Assembly: GCA_903853385.1 (NCBI GenBank) | Contig: CAINTJ010000053.1 | Span: forward strand, 1 to 64,000 | Length of the DNA stretch: 64,000 nucleotides | Direction: 5' to 3' | From: an uncultured Gammaproteobacteria bacterium | Lineage (GTDB): Bacteria > Pseudomonadota > Gammaproteobacteria > Pseudomonadales > Pseudohongiellaceae | Position numbers and translations under genes: made by a program | Notes under the pieces: generated by a model | Database searches by the model: none | Told to the model about the DNA's origin: nothing | What the model saw: only the letters and a program-made list of their open reading frames with translations | In this document: piece after piece, positions 10,556-19,793 of the stretch | Position numbering within the stretch: position 1 is the first letter of the stretch | Layout of the letters: every line of letters starts with the position of its first letter

Positions 10556-11912
10556 GTTTATTACCCCATTGATCCCTGGCGACTCCGCTCAACAATTCGA
10601 GCGCAATCATATGTTCGGCCCGACTCTGCCGTGTCAATACCAGCTGGCTTTGCTGTGCAATAAAATTTTGCTCTGCGGCGGCGGCGACAGAGACTGTCAC
10701 ATCACCGCGACTGGCAGCAGCACGGCTGCTGGTGGCCAGTTGCTGCGATGCCGGCAAACCCACTTGCAAGCTGTGTTGCTGGGTGGCATCGAGCGCAAGA
10801 TTGGCAAGTGCGGCGGCAAGATCGGCTCGCGTTTGCAACAGTCGCGCTGCATATTCCCGCTGCAGCATTGCCCGGGTGGCCTGTTCGAACGCAATGCCGC
10901 TGCGATTGCGATTCCACAGTGGCAACGAAAAACCCAGCGCCGGCCCGAGCAGACGATTGCCACCGCTGTCACGGTTGGCGTTGATGGTGAGCGACAAGCT
11001 GGGAAACTGATCCAGCACGGCCTTGTGGACCGCCGCTTCCTGGGCATCGTAGCCAAAGCGCAAGGCCACCAGATCAGCACGCGACTGTGTGGCCAGTGTG
11101 TACAGCACTTCCAGATCCGGCAGTGTCAGGTCGACACTCGCGAGCGGTGCCGCCAGGGGTAACGGATAGTCCACCGGCAAACCCAGCAAGGTATTCAAGT
11201 CGCGTTTGGCTGCGGCCAGCTCTGCCTGTGCCTGATTGGCGGCTTGTGCGGCTGCAGTGGCATCAACTGCGACGACCTGCACCTGTGTTGTCGTCACATC
11301 ACCTTGCTGCGCGGCCCGTTGCAGGCTCGCCAATGCGGCCGCGGCCAGCGCGTGGTTAGTGGCCGCGAGCATTTGCACTTGTTGCAAGCTGGCTATGCGC
11401 TCAACCAAAAGTCTGGCAGCGCCGGCTGTTTGCCACTCGGCCCATGCCACATCGGATCTCACCTGCATCGCACCGGCCTCGGCCTGGGCTTTCTGCACCG
11501 CATGCGTGCGCAGGAAATTCAAGTCGAATCCCAGCGCAGCCGCCAGATTATTGAGCTGGTCGGGACCCGACAGCAGCTTGTCGATGCCGGCACTGAACAC
11601 TGGATCCGGCAGCAGCCCCGCGGCAAATACTTGTGCTTCGGCAATTCCCAAGGTCGCGCGCAAGGTGTTGAGATCAGGATTATGCAACACGGCCAGCGTG
11701 GCTACTGCGTTTGCATCCAGGGCTGCCGACAAGTCAATCGCAATGGCAGTCTGGAAGCGGCGGTCTACCACTGTCTGGTTGCGATAAAAGATTTTGGTGA
11801 GTGCGGCTGTGGACTGCGCGTCCTGCCCGGACGGCAACCGCGCCGGGGTATAAACCGTACAAGCCGACAGGCCCAGGCTGGCCATGAAGATCCAAAACTT
11901 GTGCGGGGACAT
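10548..11912 (-). CDS. TolC-family outer-membrane factor lipoprotein
   Basis: I place the start at ATG 11912, giving 454 residues, because that Met opens a tidy lipoprotein signal (MSPHKFWIFMASLGLSAC, C18); a Met 12 codons earlier (11948) would bury it. The rest is made of two long Ala/Leu/Gln-rich helical repeats typical of outer-membrane efflux proteins, with GFSLPLWNRNRSG near 350 matching the conserved second-repeat strand. It would form the exit duct. Only one such gene serves the two permease/adaptor pairs that flank it, so it is probably shared. Confidence 0.88.
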   Translation of the reverse strand: MSPHKFWIFMASLGLSACTVYTPARLPSGQDAQSTAALTKIFYRNQTVVDRRFQTAIAIDLSAALDANAVATLAVLHNPDLNTLRATLGIAEAQVFAAGLLPDPVFSAGIDKLLSGPDQLNNLAAALGFDLNFLRTHAVQKAQAEAGAMQVRSDVAWAEWQTAGAARLLVERIASLQQVQMLAATNHALAAAALASLQRAAQQGDVTTTQVQVVAVDATAAAQAANQAQAELAAAKRDLNTLLGLPVDYPLPLAAPLASVDLTLPDLEVLYTLATQSRADLVALRFGYDAQEAAVHKAVLDQFPSLSLTINANRDSGGNRLLGPALGFSLPLWNRNRSGIAFEQATRAMLQREYAARLLQTRADLAAALANLALDATQQHSLQVGLPASQQLATSSRAAASRGDVTVSVAAAAEQNFIAQQSQLVLTRQSRAEHMIALELLSGVARDQWGNKHE

Positions 11913-12005
11913 CGGCACACTCTGAGCTGCCCAAAGGGGATGCCGCATTATCTGGATAATGCCGCCACAAATCCATGTGATTAACCCGGCTTGGCTTGAG
12001 CACTT

Positions 12006-15000
12006 TCAACCACTGGCCGGCTCGGTTTCCTTTGCCAGCCACAGATAAACCGAAGGCAGTATAAAAAGTGTGAACAATGTTCCGATTGCCATGCCTGCCA
12101 CCAGAATAATGCCGATACTGTTACGGGCAGCGGCCCCCGCCCCTGTCACCAGTACCAGCGGGAAATGACCCAGCACGGTCGCTGCGGTGGTCATCAACAC
12201 TGCCCGCAGCCGCAACGAGGCGGCGGCCTTGACCGCGGCCTGCTTGCCTAACCCAAGCAACTGCTGCCGGTGGGCAAATTCGGTAATCAATATACCGTTC
12301 TTGGCGACCAGCCCCACCAGAGTAACGAAACCGATTTGCGCATAGATATTGATGGTGGTCAGTTTCAGAAAACTGAACAGCATGGCGCCGGACAGCGCCA
12401 GCGGCACCGAACCCAGCAGCACCACCAGCGGCAGCCGGAAACTGTTGAATTGCACGGTCAGCGCCAGATACACCACCATCACCGAAATCAACAGTACTGA
12501 AAGCATGGTGCTGCCTTCCTTGCGCAACTGGCGGGAAATACCGGCATGATCAATTGAGTAACCCGCGGGCAACAGCTTGGCCGCCGCGGTTTCCAGGGTA
12601 GTCAGGGCCTGGCCACTGGTAGTGCCTGGTATCACAGCTCCAGTCACCCGGAACGCATGTTGCTGGTTGAAGCTGGCCAGAGAACTGGGACTGGTCACCG
12701 GTTGCAACTCCACCAGCGACCGCAGCGGCACCAGACTGCCGGCCGGGGTACGGATCGACAAATCCAGCAGTCCGTCCGGAGTGCCACGTGCAGCAGTTTC
12801 CACCTGTGGAATCACGCGATAGGCCTTGCCGTTGGAGTTGTAGCGGTTGGCATCCATTTCTGCCAGCAGTGTTGCCAGTTGCGAGCTGACAGCATTTACA
12901 TCCATGTGCAGATCGGCAATCCGGTCGTGGTTGAACACCATGCGGTATTGCGACAAGTTGAGTTTCAAATCGGTTTTGGCGTAAAGGAACTGGCCGCTGC
13001 CCTGCGCTGCTTGCACCAGTTGCTGGGCATAAGCCGCCATGTTTTGGTAGCTGTCGGTCGACTGCACCACCATTTCCACATCGGCCTGGCCGGGGCTGGG
13101 CAGACTGGCGTTAAGTGAAGGAAACACGCGCAGACCGGTAATGTTTTTCAATAGTGCGGTAACCGCCGGCAGCACTTGCTGAACCGATTGTTTCCGCTCA
13201 TGAAAAGGCACCAGCACAATGCCGCCGAAACCACCAGTGGGATTGATAACCTGCCAGATTCTTTGAATACCCTGCACGTTTTGTTCGAGTTTGGCGATGA
13301 CGTCATGCATGTAGTCATCGGTATATTCGAGCGAAGCTTCCGGCGGAGACTCTATGATGACATAGATACTGCTCTGGTCTTCCACCGGTGCCAGCTCCTT
13401 GGCGGAAAACATGTAAAAAGGCACCATCAACAACGAGATGAAAAGCGCGATCAACAGGATCTGGTTGCGCCAGCTGAAGCTGCGGGCCAGGGCCCGCTCA
13501 TAAGCAGCCCGCAGCCCGGCAAACCAGCCATTGATCCGGTGCGTGATGCGACTTTCTGCTCCATGCTCGGCACATACCCAGGTACTCATGATTGGCGACA
13601 GCGTAATCGCCACGATGCCGGAAATAATAACGGCAACCGCCAGTGTTATCGCGAATTCCTTGAACAGACTGCCGGTAAAACCGGAAACAAAACCAATGGG
13701 GGTGTAAACCGCTGCCAGGGTAAACGTCATGGCGATGATGGGAGCCAGCAGTTCACGCGAACTGAGCAGGGCTGCTTCAAACTTGCTGCGCCCTTCCTGC
13801 ACGTGACGTGCAACGTTTTCCACCACTACAATTGCATCATCCACCACCAGCCCCACCGACAGTACCACCGCGAGCACTGTCAGCAAGTTAAGGGAAAATC
13901 CCAACAGATTGATCACGGCGATACTGCCGAGAATGGAAATGGGTATGGCTATCAGCGGTACCAGCGAAGTTTTGAAAGAGCCCATCAATACCAGTACGAC
14001 AATGCTGACCAGCGCGATGGTTTCAAACAATGTGGTAAAGATTTCCCGCAGTGAATCCCGCATATAGGTGGTGCCATCGGAGGCGATGCGGATGTTGAGC
14101 CCAGCCGGCAACCCGGCCCGGATGCTGTCAAGTTTTTTGTAAACCGCATCGCCAATGACGATTTCGTTGGAGCCGGGCATCGGCCAGATGGACAGATAGA
14201 GGTTGGTTCTCTGGTTAAAGCGGGCATTGCTGGTGCCGCGGGTTTCACCGATTTCAACCCGTGCAATGTCTCCCAAACGGATCACCGCGCCTTCCTTTTG
14301 CGAAACTACCAAACGCTTGAAATCATCAGCCGTCTGCAAGGTGGCATTGCTGAGCAAATTGTATTGCTGGGCATTGTTTTCGGTTTTGCCTACCGTGGCG
14401 ATGACATTGTTGGCCCTGATGGCTGCCATCACTTCATCGGCGCCGATATTGAGTGCAGCAATTTTGGCTGGATCAATCCAGATGCGCATGGCCGGAGTAC
14501 GGCCGCCTTCGATCCCGACTCGCTGCACTCCTTCAATGCCAGCCAACAGTGGCGTGACCTGTCGGTCCATGTAGTCGGTCAGCTCGGTGCGTGACCAGCT
14601 GTCGCCTTGCACGTCAAGATAAAACAGCGCATTGGAGCGGTCTGCCCGCACCACTTTTACCGCCGGATCTTCCGCGCCTTTCGGCAAGTCGTTGCGGATC
14701 TGCGCCAGCCTGGTGGTGAGCTCTGCCAGCGCACGCGTGCTGTCGGCGTTCAGGTTCAGCCAGACGGTCACCAGCGAGGTGCCGGCGGTGGTGGTGCTGT
14801 CCACATAATCCACGCCGGGGATCGACATGGCAGCTTCTTCAATAGTCTGGGTAATGAAGCCCTGCACCACTTCTGCCGACGCGCCAAAATAGGCGGTTGA
14901 AATCTGCAACGAAGCACTTTCGATGCGCGGGAACTGCAACACCGGAATCTTGAATGCAGCAAAGATGCCGGCCAGCAAAATCACCAGTGAGACTACGATC

Positions 15001-15032
15001 GCCAGCGTCGGGCGTTTGACGAAAATATCCAT
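12006..15032 (-). CDS. RND efflux permease 2 (AcrB/HAE1-type)
   Basis: A 1008-residue RND permease with TM1 at 9-28 and the TM4 proton relay D398-D399 in GLVVDDAIVVVENVARH, followed by conserved TM and porter domains. Its sequence differs clearly from permease 1 (for instance MDIFVKRPTLA at the start and LQFPRIESASL after TM1), so this is not a recent duplication. ATG at 15032 shares its first base with the adaptor's TAA (TAATG). A 93-base gap separates it from the TolC-like gene. Substrate unknown. Confidence 0.94.
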   Translation of the reverse strand: MDIFVKRPTLAIVVSLVILLAGIFAAFKIPVLQFPRIESASLQISTAYFGASAEVVQGFITQTIEEAAMSIPGVDYVDSTTTAGTSLVTVWLNLNADSTRALAELTTRLAQIRNDLPKGAEDPAVKVVRADRSNALFYLDVQGDSWSRTELTDYMDRQVTPLLAGIEGVQRVGIEGGRTPAMRIWIDPAKIAALNIGADEVMAAIRANNVIATVGKTENNAQQYNLLSNATLQTADDFKRLVVSQKEGAVIRLGDIARVEIGETRGTSNARFNQRTNLYLSIWPMPGSNEIVIGDAVYKKLDSIRAGLPAGLNIRIASDGTTYMRDSLREIFTTLFETIALVSIVVLVLMGSFKTSLVPLIAIPISILGSIAVINLLGFSLNLLTVLAVVLSVGLVVDDAIVVVENVARHVQEGRSKFEAALLSSRELLAPIIAMTFTLAAVYTPIGFVSGFTGSLFKEFAITLAVAVIISGIVAITLSPIMSTWVCAEHGAESRITHRINGWFAGLRAAYERALARSFSWRNQILLIALFISLLMVPFYMFSAKELAPVEDQSSIYVIIESPPEASLEYTDDYMHDVIAKLEQNVQGIQRIWQVINPTGGFGGIVLVPFHERKQSVQQVLPAVTALLKNITGLRVFPSLNASLPSPGQADVEMVVQSTDSYQNMAAYAQQLVQAAQGSGQFLYAKTDLKLNLSQYRMVFNHDRIADLHMDVNAVSSQLATLLAEMDANRYNSNGKAYRVIPQVETAARGTPDGLLDLSIRTPAGSLVPLRSLVELQPVTSPSSLASFNQQHAFRVTGAVIPGTTSGQALTTLETAAAKLLPAGYSIDHAGISRQLRKEGSTMLSVLLISVMVVYLALTVQFNSFRLPLVVLLGSVPLALSGAMLFSFLKLTTINIYAQIGFVTLVGLVAKNGILITEFAHRQQLLGLGKQAAVKAAASLRLRAVLMTTAATVLGHFPLVLVTGAGAAARNSIGIILVAGMAIGTLFTLFILPSVYLWLAKETEPASG

Positions 15033-16183
15033 TAGCGGCTTACCGCATCCGTTTTGACGGTAGCTGCGGCATCGGACCCCTTGTTATCAGCCGGATTCCT
15101 GTCGCGTGTCTTTACCAGAATGCCTTGATACAATTTGAAAGCGCCGGCAACGGCGATGAGGTCGCCACTTTTCAAGCCGGTGCTTTCGATCAAGGCGCGA
15201 TCTGCCTCCATCAACTTCACTTGCACCTGTTGTCTTGCTGCCCGCAAACCCTGGCCGGGACCACCATCGTGAAGTATATAAACGTATTGGCCGAGCGGAT
15301 CATTAAGCACGGCAATGGCCGGCACTTGTAACAGGGTCTGCGGCGCGGCTGTCGGCACGGCCAGCTGCACCACGGTATAGGGAATATAGCGTTGTGAATC
15401 ATTAGCAATGCTGGCGCGATAGGCGCGGCTGCGGTTGTTGGCGTTCAGCACGGTATTTTCGGCAATCACGCTGGCCGTTACCGGCACGGCATTGTTGTCG
15501 TTACCAATCGTCACCAGACTCACCTGCGTGCCCGCCGGCAGCTGCGGGTAGAACTGCGGCATCTGGAAATCCACCCACATATTGGCAGTATCGCCGATCA
15601 AGCTGGCCACCAGCGTGTTGGCTGGCAGGAACTGGCCGACTTCGAAGTTGTGCAAACCTGCCCTGCCATTGAAGGGGGCATGCAGGGTCTTCTTTTCTAT
15701 GGTGCGTTCCAGTACTGCGATGTCGGCACGGGCTGCCGCGAGATCGGCCTGGGCCTTGTCCAGTTCACCCGCAGTGGCTACCTTGGATTCAACCAGTTTC
15801 ACTATTCTGGCATGCACTACTCGCGTCAGTTCGGCTTTGGCCTTGGCTCCTTCCAGATTGGCTTTTTCAACTGCAACATCCAGCTGGATCAGCAATTGGC
15901 CGGCGCGTACACGATCGCCTGAATGAAAATTTACTGCAGTGATCACCCCGGCAATTTCGTTGCGGAGATCAAGCCGTTGTGGGGCCACTATTTCACCCAT
16001 GACCGAGATGGTGGGGGTGAACTTGGCGGTTGTTACTGTCCCCGCTTCCACGGTTTCGATCTGCTCCGGATAGGCTTTGGCAGTGGCAATTGCGGACCTG
16101 ATGTCCATGATTTTCCAGGCAGCCAGAGCCCCCAGCACTATCGCGCAACCAACAATGGCGAACAGCCATTTTTTGAAATTCAT
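15032..16183 (-). CDS. RND periplasmic adaptor 2 (membrane-anchored, HlyD/AcrA family)
   Basis: Starting from ATG 16183 the protein has 383 residues with a single N-terminal membrane anchor (about 6-22, WLFAIVGCAIVLGALAAW); an in-frame Met at 16207 would add an eight-residue hydrophilic lead. Residues about 70-105 (EIAGVITAVNFHSGDRVRAG) and 160-180 (LHAPFNGRAGLHNFEVGQ) are the two lipoyl halves flanking a helical hairpin (105-160). It is translationally coupled to permease 2. Confidence 0.9.
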   Translation of the reverse strand: MNFKKWLFAIVGCAIVLGALAAWKIMDIRSAIATAKAYPEQIETVEAGTVTTAKFTPTISVMGEIVAPQRLDLRNEIAGVITAVNFHSGDRVRAGQLLIQLDVAVEKANLEGAKAKAELTRVVHARIVKLVESKVATAGELDKAQADLAAARADIAVLERTIEKKTLHAPFNGRAGLHNFEVGQFLPANTLVASLIGDTANMWVDFQMPQFYPQLPAGTQVSLVTIGNDNNAVPVTASVIAENTVLNANNRSRAYRASIANDSQRYIPYTVVQLAVPTAAPQTLLQVPAIAVLNDPLGQYVYILHDGGPGQGLRAARQQVQVKLMEADRALIESTGLKSGDLIAVAGAFKLYQGILVKTRDRNPADNKGSDAAATVKTDAVSR

Positions 16184-16319
16184 TGAGTTAATCTCACTAC
16201 ACAGCAAGGCCGGGAATCACGGTTACCCAAAGACTCCCGCAGGGACCTGACCAGTGTGGCTGAGCTTGGTGCATAAAAAAAGCACGCAACCAACACTAGT
16301 CAGCTTTATACGGTTAATT

Positions 16320-16976
16320 TCATACCAGCGCGTAATAGCGCACGATATTGCCGGCTTCCTTGCGCTTGCCCACGCCGATGATGACATGGCGCATCAGCCA
16401 GTCATGCTTGCCCTTCTCCACTTCAAAGGTAGGGAAGGCGCGCAGATAGTAATCGGTTTCCGGCACCACCGGGCCTTTCTCGAAAATCCATTGCCGGATC
16501 TTCACCATCGTGTCGGAGTAGCGACCCCACAGATAACCTTTGTTGTAGATCATGATCAGCGTGCCGTCATCTTCCTGCAGCATGTAGCGGGCATCGAAAC
16601 TGAGCACATCATCCGGGCGGAACAGCGCATAGTCGCCGCCGCTGTTGGGCACGGCCTTGCCATTGAGGCGCGGACCCTTGATGGTGCCGCTGTCGAGATA
16701 GACCGCACCGCGACCAGCACCGGTCGGCATGTTATTGATGTTCTGGGTACGGGTGAAATTGAGATCAATCTCGAACACGAATTCTAACTTGGGTTGTTCA
16801 AAAGTGGACACTTCCTTGAACGGACTCAACAACACCGGGGGCGTCGCGGATTCAGCTGCGAGCACACTGGTGGGTGCCGCGGCTGCACTGGCCAGCGTCA
16901 ACGCGGCAGCACCCAGTGCGCCAGCCTCACCAAAAAACTCGCGACGGTTGATCAGCGCTTCATCATCATTTTGCAT
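16320..16976 (-). CDS. Tat-exported DUF3237-domain protein
   Basis: The 218-residue product begins with a twin-arginine signal (NRREFFGEAG, R11-R12, then an Ala-rich hydrophobic stretch to about 41). The mature part matches the DUF3237 (UPF0311) family: LVFEIDLNF at about 70, GAGRGAVYLDSGTIKGPRLNG at about 87-107 and DDGTLIMIYNKG near 140. The biochemical role of DUF3237 is not established; it is often near genes for aromatic-compound metabolism. Here it is 24 bases after the orphan Tat gene, suggesting one operon with the flavocytochrome. Tat export implies folding, or cofactor loading, before export. Confidence 0.82.
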   Translation of the reverse strand: MQNDDEALINRREFFGEAGALGAAALTLASAAAAPTSVLAAESATPPVLLSPFKEVSTFEQPKLEFVFEIDLNFTRTQNINNMPTGAGRGAVYLDSGTIKGPRLNGKAVPNSGGDYALFRPDDVLSFDARYMLQEDDGTLIMIYNKGYLWGRYSDTMVKIRQWIFEKGPVVPETDYYLRAFPTFEVEKGKHDWLMRHVIIGVGKRKEAGNIVRYYALV

Positions 16977-17000
16977 AGTGGTTTCCCAGTTGGAACGGTT

Positions 17001-17504
17001 TCAGATTATCCAGCTGAACATGGCAGGTTCAGGGCTGGCACTAATGGCGGTAGCGGTAGTGAAGGCAGACTGGTCCAGCGTGGCAAGCACTGCTTGCACC
17101 TGCTGTTGCAGTCCCTCGGCTGAATTGGTTTGCGTCTGCGGCGGACGCGCTGCAAAGACCGGGAAGATCCGCTCTTCTGCTGCCAGCCCTTTCAGCACGA
17201 AGAAGTCGGCAAATGCGGTCAGGCCTACCAGCCGTACCTGTTCGCGCACTACCTGGTCACGCAACTGCTGGCGCCACAATCTGACTACATCAGTGCCCAG
17301 GGCTTGTACTGCAATACCGTGCTGCTGCAGCGCCGCCGCAAATGCCACACTGGTAGCATCATGCTGCTGATACAACGCCAACACTTTGGGGCGAGCCGGA
17401 AATACCGCAGCTTCACTGCCTGCAGTTACTGCCGCCAGTGCCATCACCCCGGCAGTTTGCTGCAGAAAGCCGCGCCGCTGCAGTGAAAGAATATCATCAA
17501 TCAT
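17001..17504 (-). CDS. Tat-exported protein of unknown function
   Basis: I do not recognise this 167-residue protein. It has a twin-arginine leader (LQRRGFLQQTAG, R10-R11) followed by VMALAAVTAGSEA, then a short alpha/beta stretch (KVLALYQQHDATSVAFAAALQ) resembling the first betaalpha unit of a periplasmic-binding or response-regulator-like fold, and no Cys. It overlaps the cytochrome c gene by ATGA, so the two are co-translated, which ties it to the flavocytochrome. It may be an assembly factor, a third subunit or a carrier, but nothing in the sequence decides this. Confidence 0.75.
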   Translation of the reverse strand: MIDDILSLQRRGFLQQTAGVMALAAVTAGSEAAVFPARPKVLALYQQHDATSVAFAAALQQHGIAVQALGTDVVRLWRQQLRDQVVREQVRLVGLTAFADFFVLKGLAAEERIFPVFAARPPQTQTNSAEGLQQQVQAVLATLDQSAFTTATAISASPEPAMFSWII

Positions 17505-17854
17505 TTGGCCCCCGGCTTTTTCACCAGATAAGCACTGATGGTGGCCAGCTGTTGCTTGCTGACTTCACCCTGGCTGATCGGATACATCACACCAAAACCG
17601 TTGCGCACCACCGTTTCGATAAAAGGCGCCTGCAGATCAGTGCGACTTTCCAGCAGCACCTGATCAGCCGGCAGACGGCGGGCGAGAATCACCATGGCCA
17701 TGCCACCCCCCCGATGGCACATGCCACATTTCTCGCCGAACAAGGCGGCGGCTTCGGTCTTGGCCAGCTCGGCCCACTTGAGGTCTTGCTGTGCATGCGT
17801 GGCTGTAGCGCCCAGCAACGCCGTGAGGCAGACCAGCTGTTGCAGTTTGTTCAT
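17501..17854 (-). CDS. Cytochrome c subunit of a 4-alkylphenol/eugenol-type flavocytochrome
   Basis: The 117-residue protein has a Sec signal (1-21, ATHAQ) and one CxxCH site, CGMCH at 43-47, with a likely axial Met in GFGVMYPIS near 90. The small size is like the cytochrome subunits of p-cresol methylhydroxylase and eugenol hydroxylase. It should accept electrons from the flavoprotein and pass them to the respiratory chain in the periplasm. GGAGG precedes its ATG, which overlaps the flavoprotein's TGA (ATGA). Confidence 0.88.
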   Translation of the reverse strand: MNKLQQLVCLTALLGATATHAQQDLKWAELAKTEAAALFGEKCGMCHRGGGMAMVILARRLPADQVLLESRTDLQAPFIETVVRNGFGVMYPISQGEVSKQQLATISAYLVKKPGAK

Positions 17855-19410
17855 GCTGCACCTCCGCCACGCTTGGTATTGCCCCAGATGCCACTTTTGC
17901 CCGGCGCGAGGATGCCGTTGGGATCCAGCGTGGCTTTCAGTTTGTTGTTAAGCCGGCCCATTGCACCATTATTGAAATCATAGGTGCCGGCGATCAGATC
18001 CATGTATTCAATATGGGCACGGTATTCACCATAGTGCTGCTTGCTGGCATCGCTGAGCAGCGCGCGGAAAAACTTGTCGACGCGTGCCACCATTTCCTTG
18101 TCATCCTTGTTGTAGAGCACCTGGTTGACGTTGGTAATGTGACGTTCAGCCAGCGCAAACGAGCCGTGATAGTCCATGCCGAATTCATTGTAGCGGTCAA
18201 AGGTGCGTTGAAACTGCGCCAGCGCCTTTTCACCCGACTGCGGCAACGCCGGTGAAAAACCAACGTGCGCACCACGACCGCCATGCCAGCCGGCATTGGC
18301 CAGCGGAAACGTGATCGGCACCCCGGAAAACGGCTGCTGCTCGCGTGGCATGCCTTCTTTCCAGAGTCCCTGCTTCAACGGGTATTGGGTCCGCGACGCA
18401 AAGATTTTCTTGACGACACTGGCAGTGGCTTCGGTAATTTCCTGCGGCCCGTAGACACGCAGATTGATGCTCCACCAGCCCAGATTGAAACGCTGGCGAA
18501 TCGCGCTGATCACACTTTCCGGCACAGCCCCGGGGCCGGTATACCAATCGGTGCGTTTGGTAACTACCGCTGCCGCCCGCAGCCAGTTGCCAATCGAGGG
18601 CGACTGCTGGATGAGGCCGGAGCGACGCATTGGTGCCAGCGTGTCGATGGCCCAGCCGAGGTCTTCTTTTTTATCGAGCTCCATGTCGAGCGAGACAATC
18701 GTCTCAGGCTTCGGCATCAGCCACATGCCGAGCTTGGTGACAATGCCAAAATTGGATTGCATGAACATCTGGTCCCAGTGCGGGCCAAAGCCATAGGGAT
18801 GCAAGGTCCACGACGGTGAATCCGTCATCGCGCCCATGCCGGTACGCACCAGATCCCCGTCAGGCAGTACTACTTCCATTCCACACACACGGTCGGAATG
18901 ATCACCATAGGGCGTGTAACCGACGCCGCGATCCAGTGCATTGCCTGCCACCGAGCCCCAGCTATTGCCGATCGGTGAAATCCAGTAGGGAATCTTGTTG
19001 GTCTCGACATAATCAAACAGGTCGTAGAAGCCGACACCGGGCTCCACCAGCACAGTACCGTTGTCAACATCCATGTGGATTTTTTTCATGCGCGACAGAT
19101 CCAGCACCACCGAACCGGACACCACCGGTGCGGCACTGCCATAGCCGAAATTCTTGCCGCGACTGATCACCCACAAAGGCAGCTTGTGCTGGTTGGCAAG
19201 TTTGACGATGGCTTGTACTTGCTCGGTGCTGATCGGCGCCACGGCGGCAGCAGCCACGTGCGCGCTTTGGTCAAAGCCGTAGTGATCGAGATAAGTGTCG
19301 CGGTCCTGGTCGGTATTGAACACCCACTCTGCACCGACCACGCCTGCAAAGGCCTTGAGGGCGGCATTGAGCGAGGCTTCGGAGTGGCCAGGCGGAAGAA
19401 CGAGTTTCAA
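17851..19410 (-). CDS. VAO/PCMH-family FAD-dependent 4-alkyl(allyl)phenol dehydrogenase, flavoprotein subunit
   Basis: The 519-residue flavoprotein has the PP-loop FAD-binding half (about 50-235; ISRGKNFGYGSAAPVVSG, RGVGYTPYGDH) and a C-terminal substrate cap. Against remembered vanillyl-alcohol oxidase (VAO) sequence, Y90, Y463 and R464 correspond to the phenolate-binding Y108, Y503 and R504, and H382 in GAHVGFSP to H422, the FAD-linking His. The p-cresol methylhydroxylase tyrosine site appears to be Ala here. It should oxidise a para-alkyl or allyl phenol, giving electrons to the cytochrome c encoded next. No signal peptide is seen. The start is a TTG at 19410 (the nearby ATG is out of frame). 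Eugenol hydroxylase is the best guess for type; the substrate is not fixed. Confidence 0.88.
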   Translation of the reverse strand: MKLVLPPGHSEASLNAALKAFAGVVGAEWVFNTDQDRDTYLDHYGFDQSAHVAAAAVAPISTEQVQAIVKLANQHKLPLWVISRGKNFGYGSAAPVVSGSVVLDLSRMKKIHMDVDNGTVLVEPGVGFYDLFDYVETNKIPYWISPIGNSWGSVAGNALDRGVGYTPYGDHSDRVCGMEVVLPDGDLVRTGMGAMTDSPSWTLHPYGFGPHWDQMFMQSNFGIVTKLGMWLMPKPETIVSLDMELDKKEDLGWAIDTLAPMRRSGLIQQSPSIGNWLRAAAVVTKRTDWYTGPGAVPESVISAIRQRFNLGWWSINLRVYGPQEITEATASVVKKIFASRTQYPLKQGLWKEGMPREQQPFSGVPITFPLANAGWHGGRGAHVGFSPALPQSGEKALAQFQRTFDRYNEFGMDYHGSFALAERHITNVNQVLYNKDDKEMVARVDKFFRALLSDASKQHYGEYRAHIEYMDLIAGTYDFNNGAMGRLNNKLKATLDPNGILAPGKSGIWGNTKRGGGAA

Positions 19411-19670
19411 GGTGGTTGCCCATTGTTTTTGTTGTTGGCGGGAACCTTACCTTGCTGGTGTGGGTTTGCCAAGTTTGTTGGGCAATGTGCGTGCCCAAAA
19501 CCGGAATCTGGTGTGCCGAAATGGGCTGCGCCCAGTTTTGCACGAAGATAAGAAAGACCTCACTGCCTTCGACAAACGCGCGGCACCATCGGTGATGAGC
19601 TACGAACCGCTGCTCAATAATTTGAAAGCCCACGACAAGCTATGAAGTGAAATTGTGCACTGGACTGGAG
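19411..19670. other. Intergenic stretch without recognised gene
   Basis: Between the flavoprotein start and the structured repeat I see no convincing gene. A short plus-strand frame ending near 19645 (about 116 codons, running back over the flavoprotein start) has no recognisable family, and codon usage does not support it. The region must hold the flavoprotein promoter; I could not pick one out with confidence. Confidence 0.4.
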
Positions 19671-19781
19671 GGCCTTGGGTCGATGAGTGCTTCGGAAACT
19701 GTCTGAGGCCATGGATGGCCGAAGCAAGCCTACAAGGACGTACTTGCGGCGTGTTTCAGAAGCACTCATCGGCCCAAGACC
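19671..19781. repeat. Structured intergenic element, copy 1
   Basis: Outer arms 19671-19699 and 19753-19781 pair over 29 bases with about three mismatches. The 53-base core contains a palindrome GGCCATGGATGGCC and a second hairpin GCAAG...CTTGC. The core recurs at 33721-33774 with different but again complementary arms. It lies between the dioxygenase stop and the flavoprotein gene, so it may end the dioxygenase transcript. Confidence 0.75.
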
Positions 19782-19793
19782 GTGCGCAGATCA

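Noticed and set aside
19411-19670. Possible gene remnant on the plus strand upstream of the structured repeat
   Set aside because: The frame overlaps the flavoprotein start, has no family match I can recall and no ribosome-binding site.
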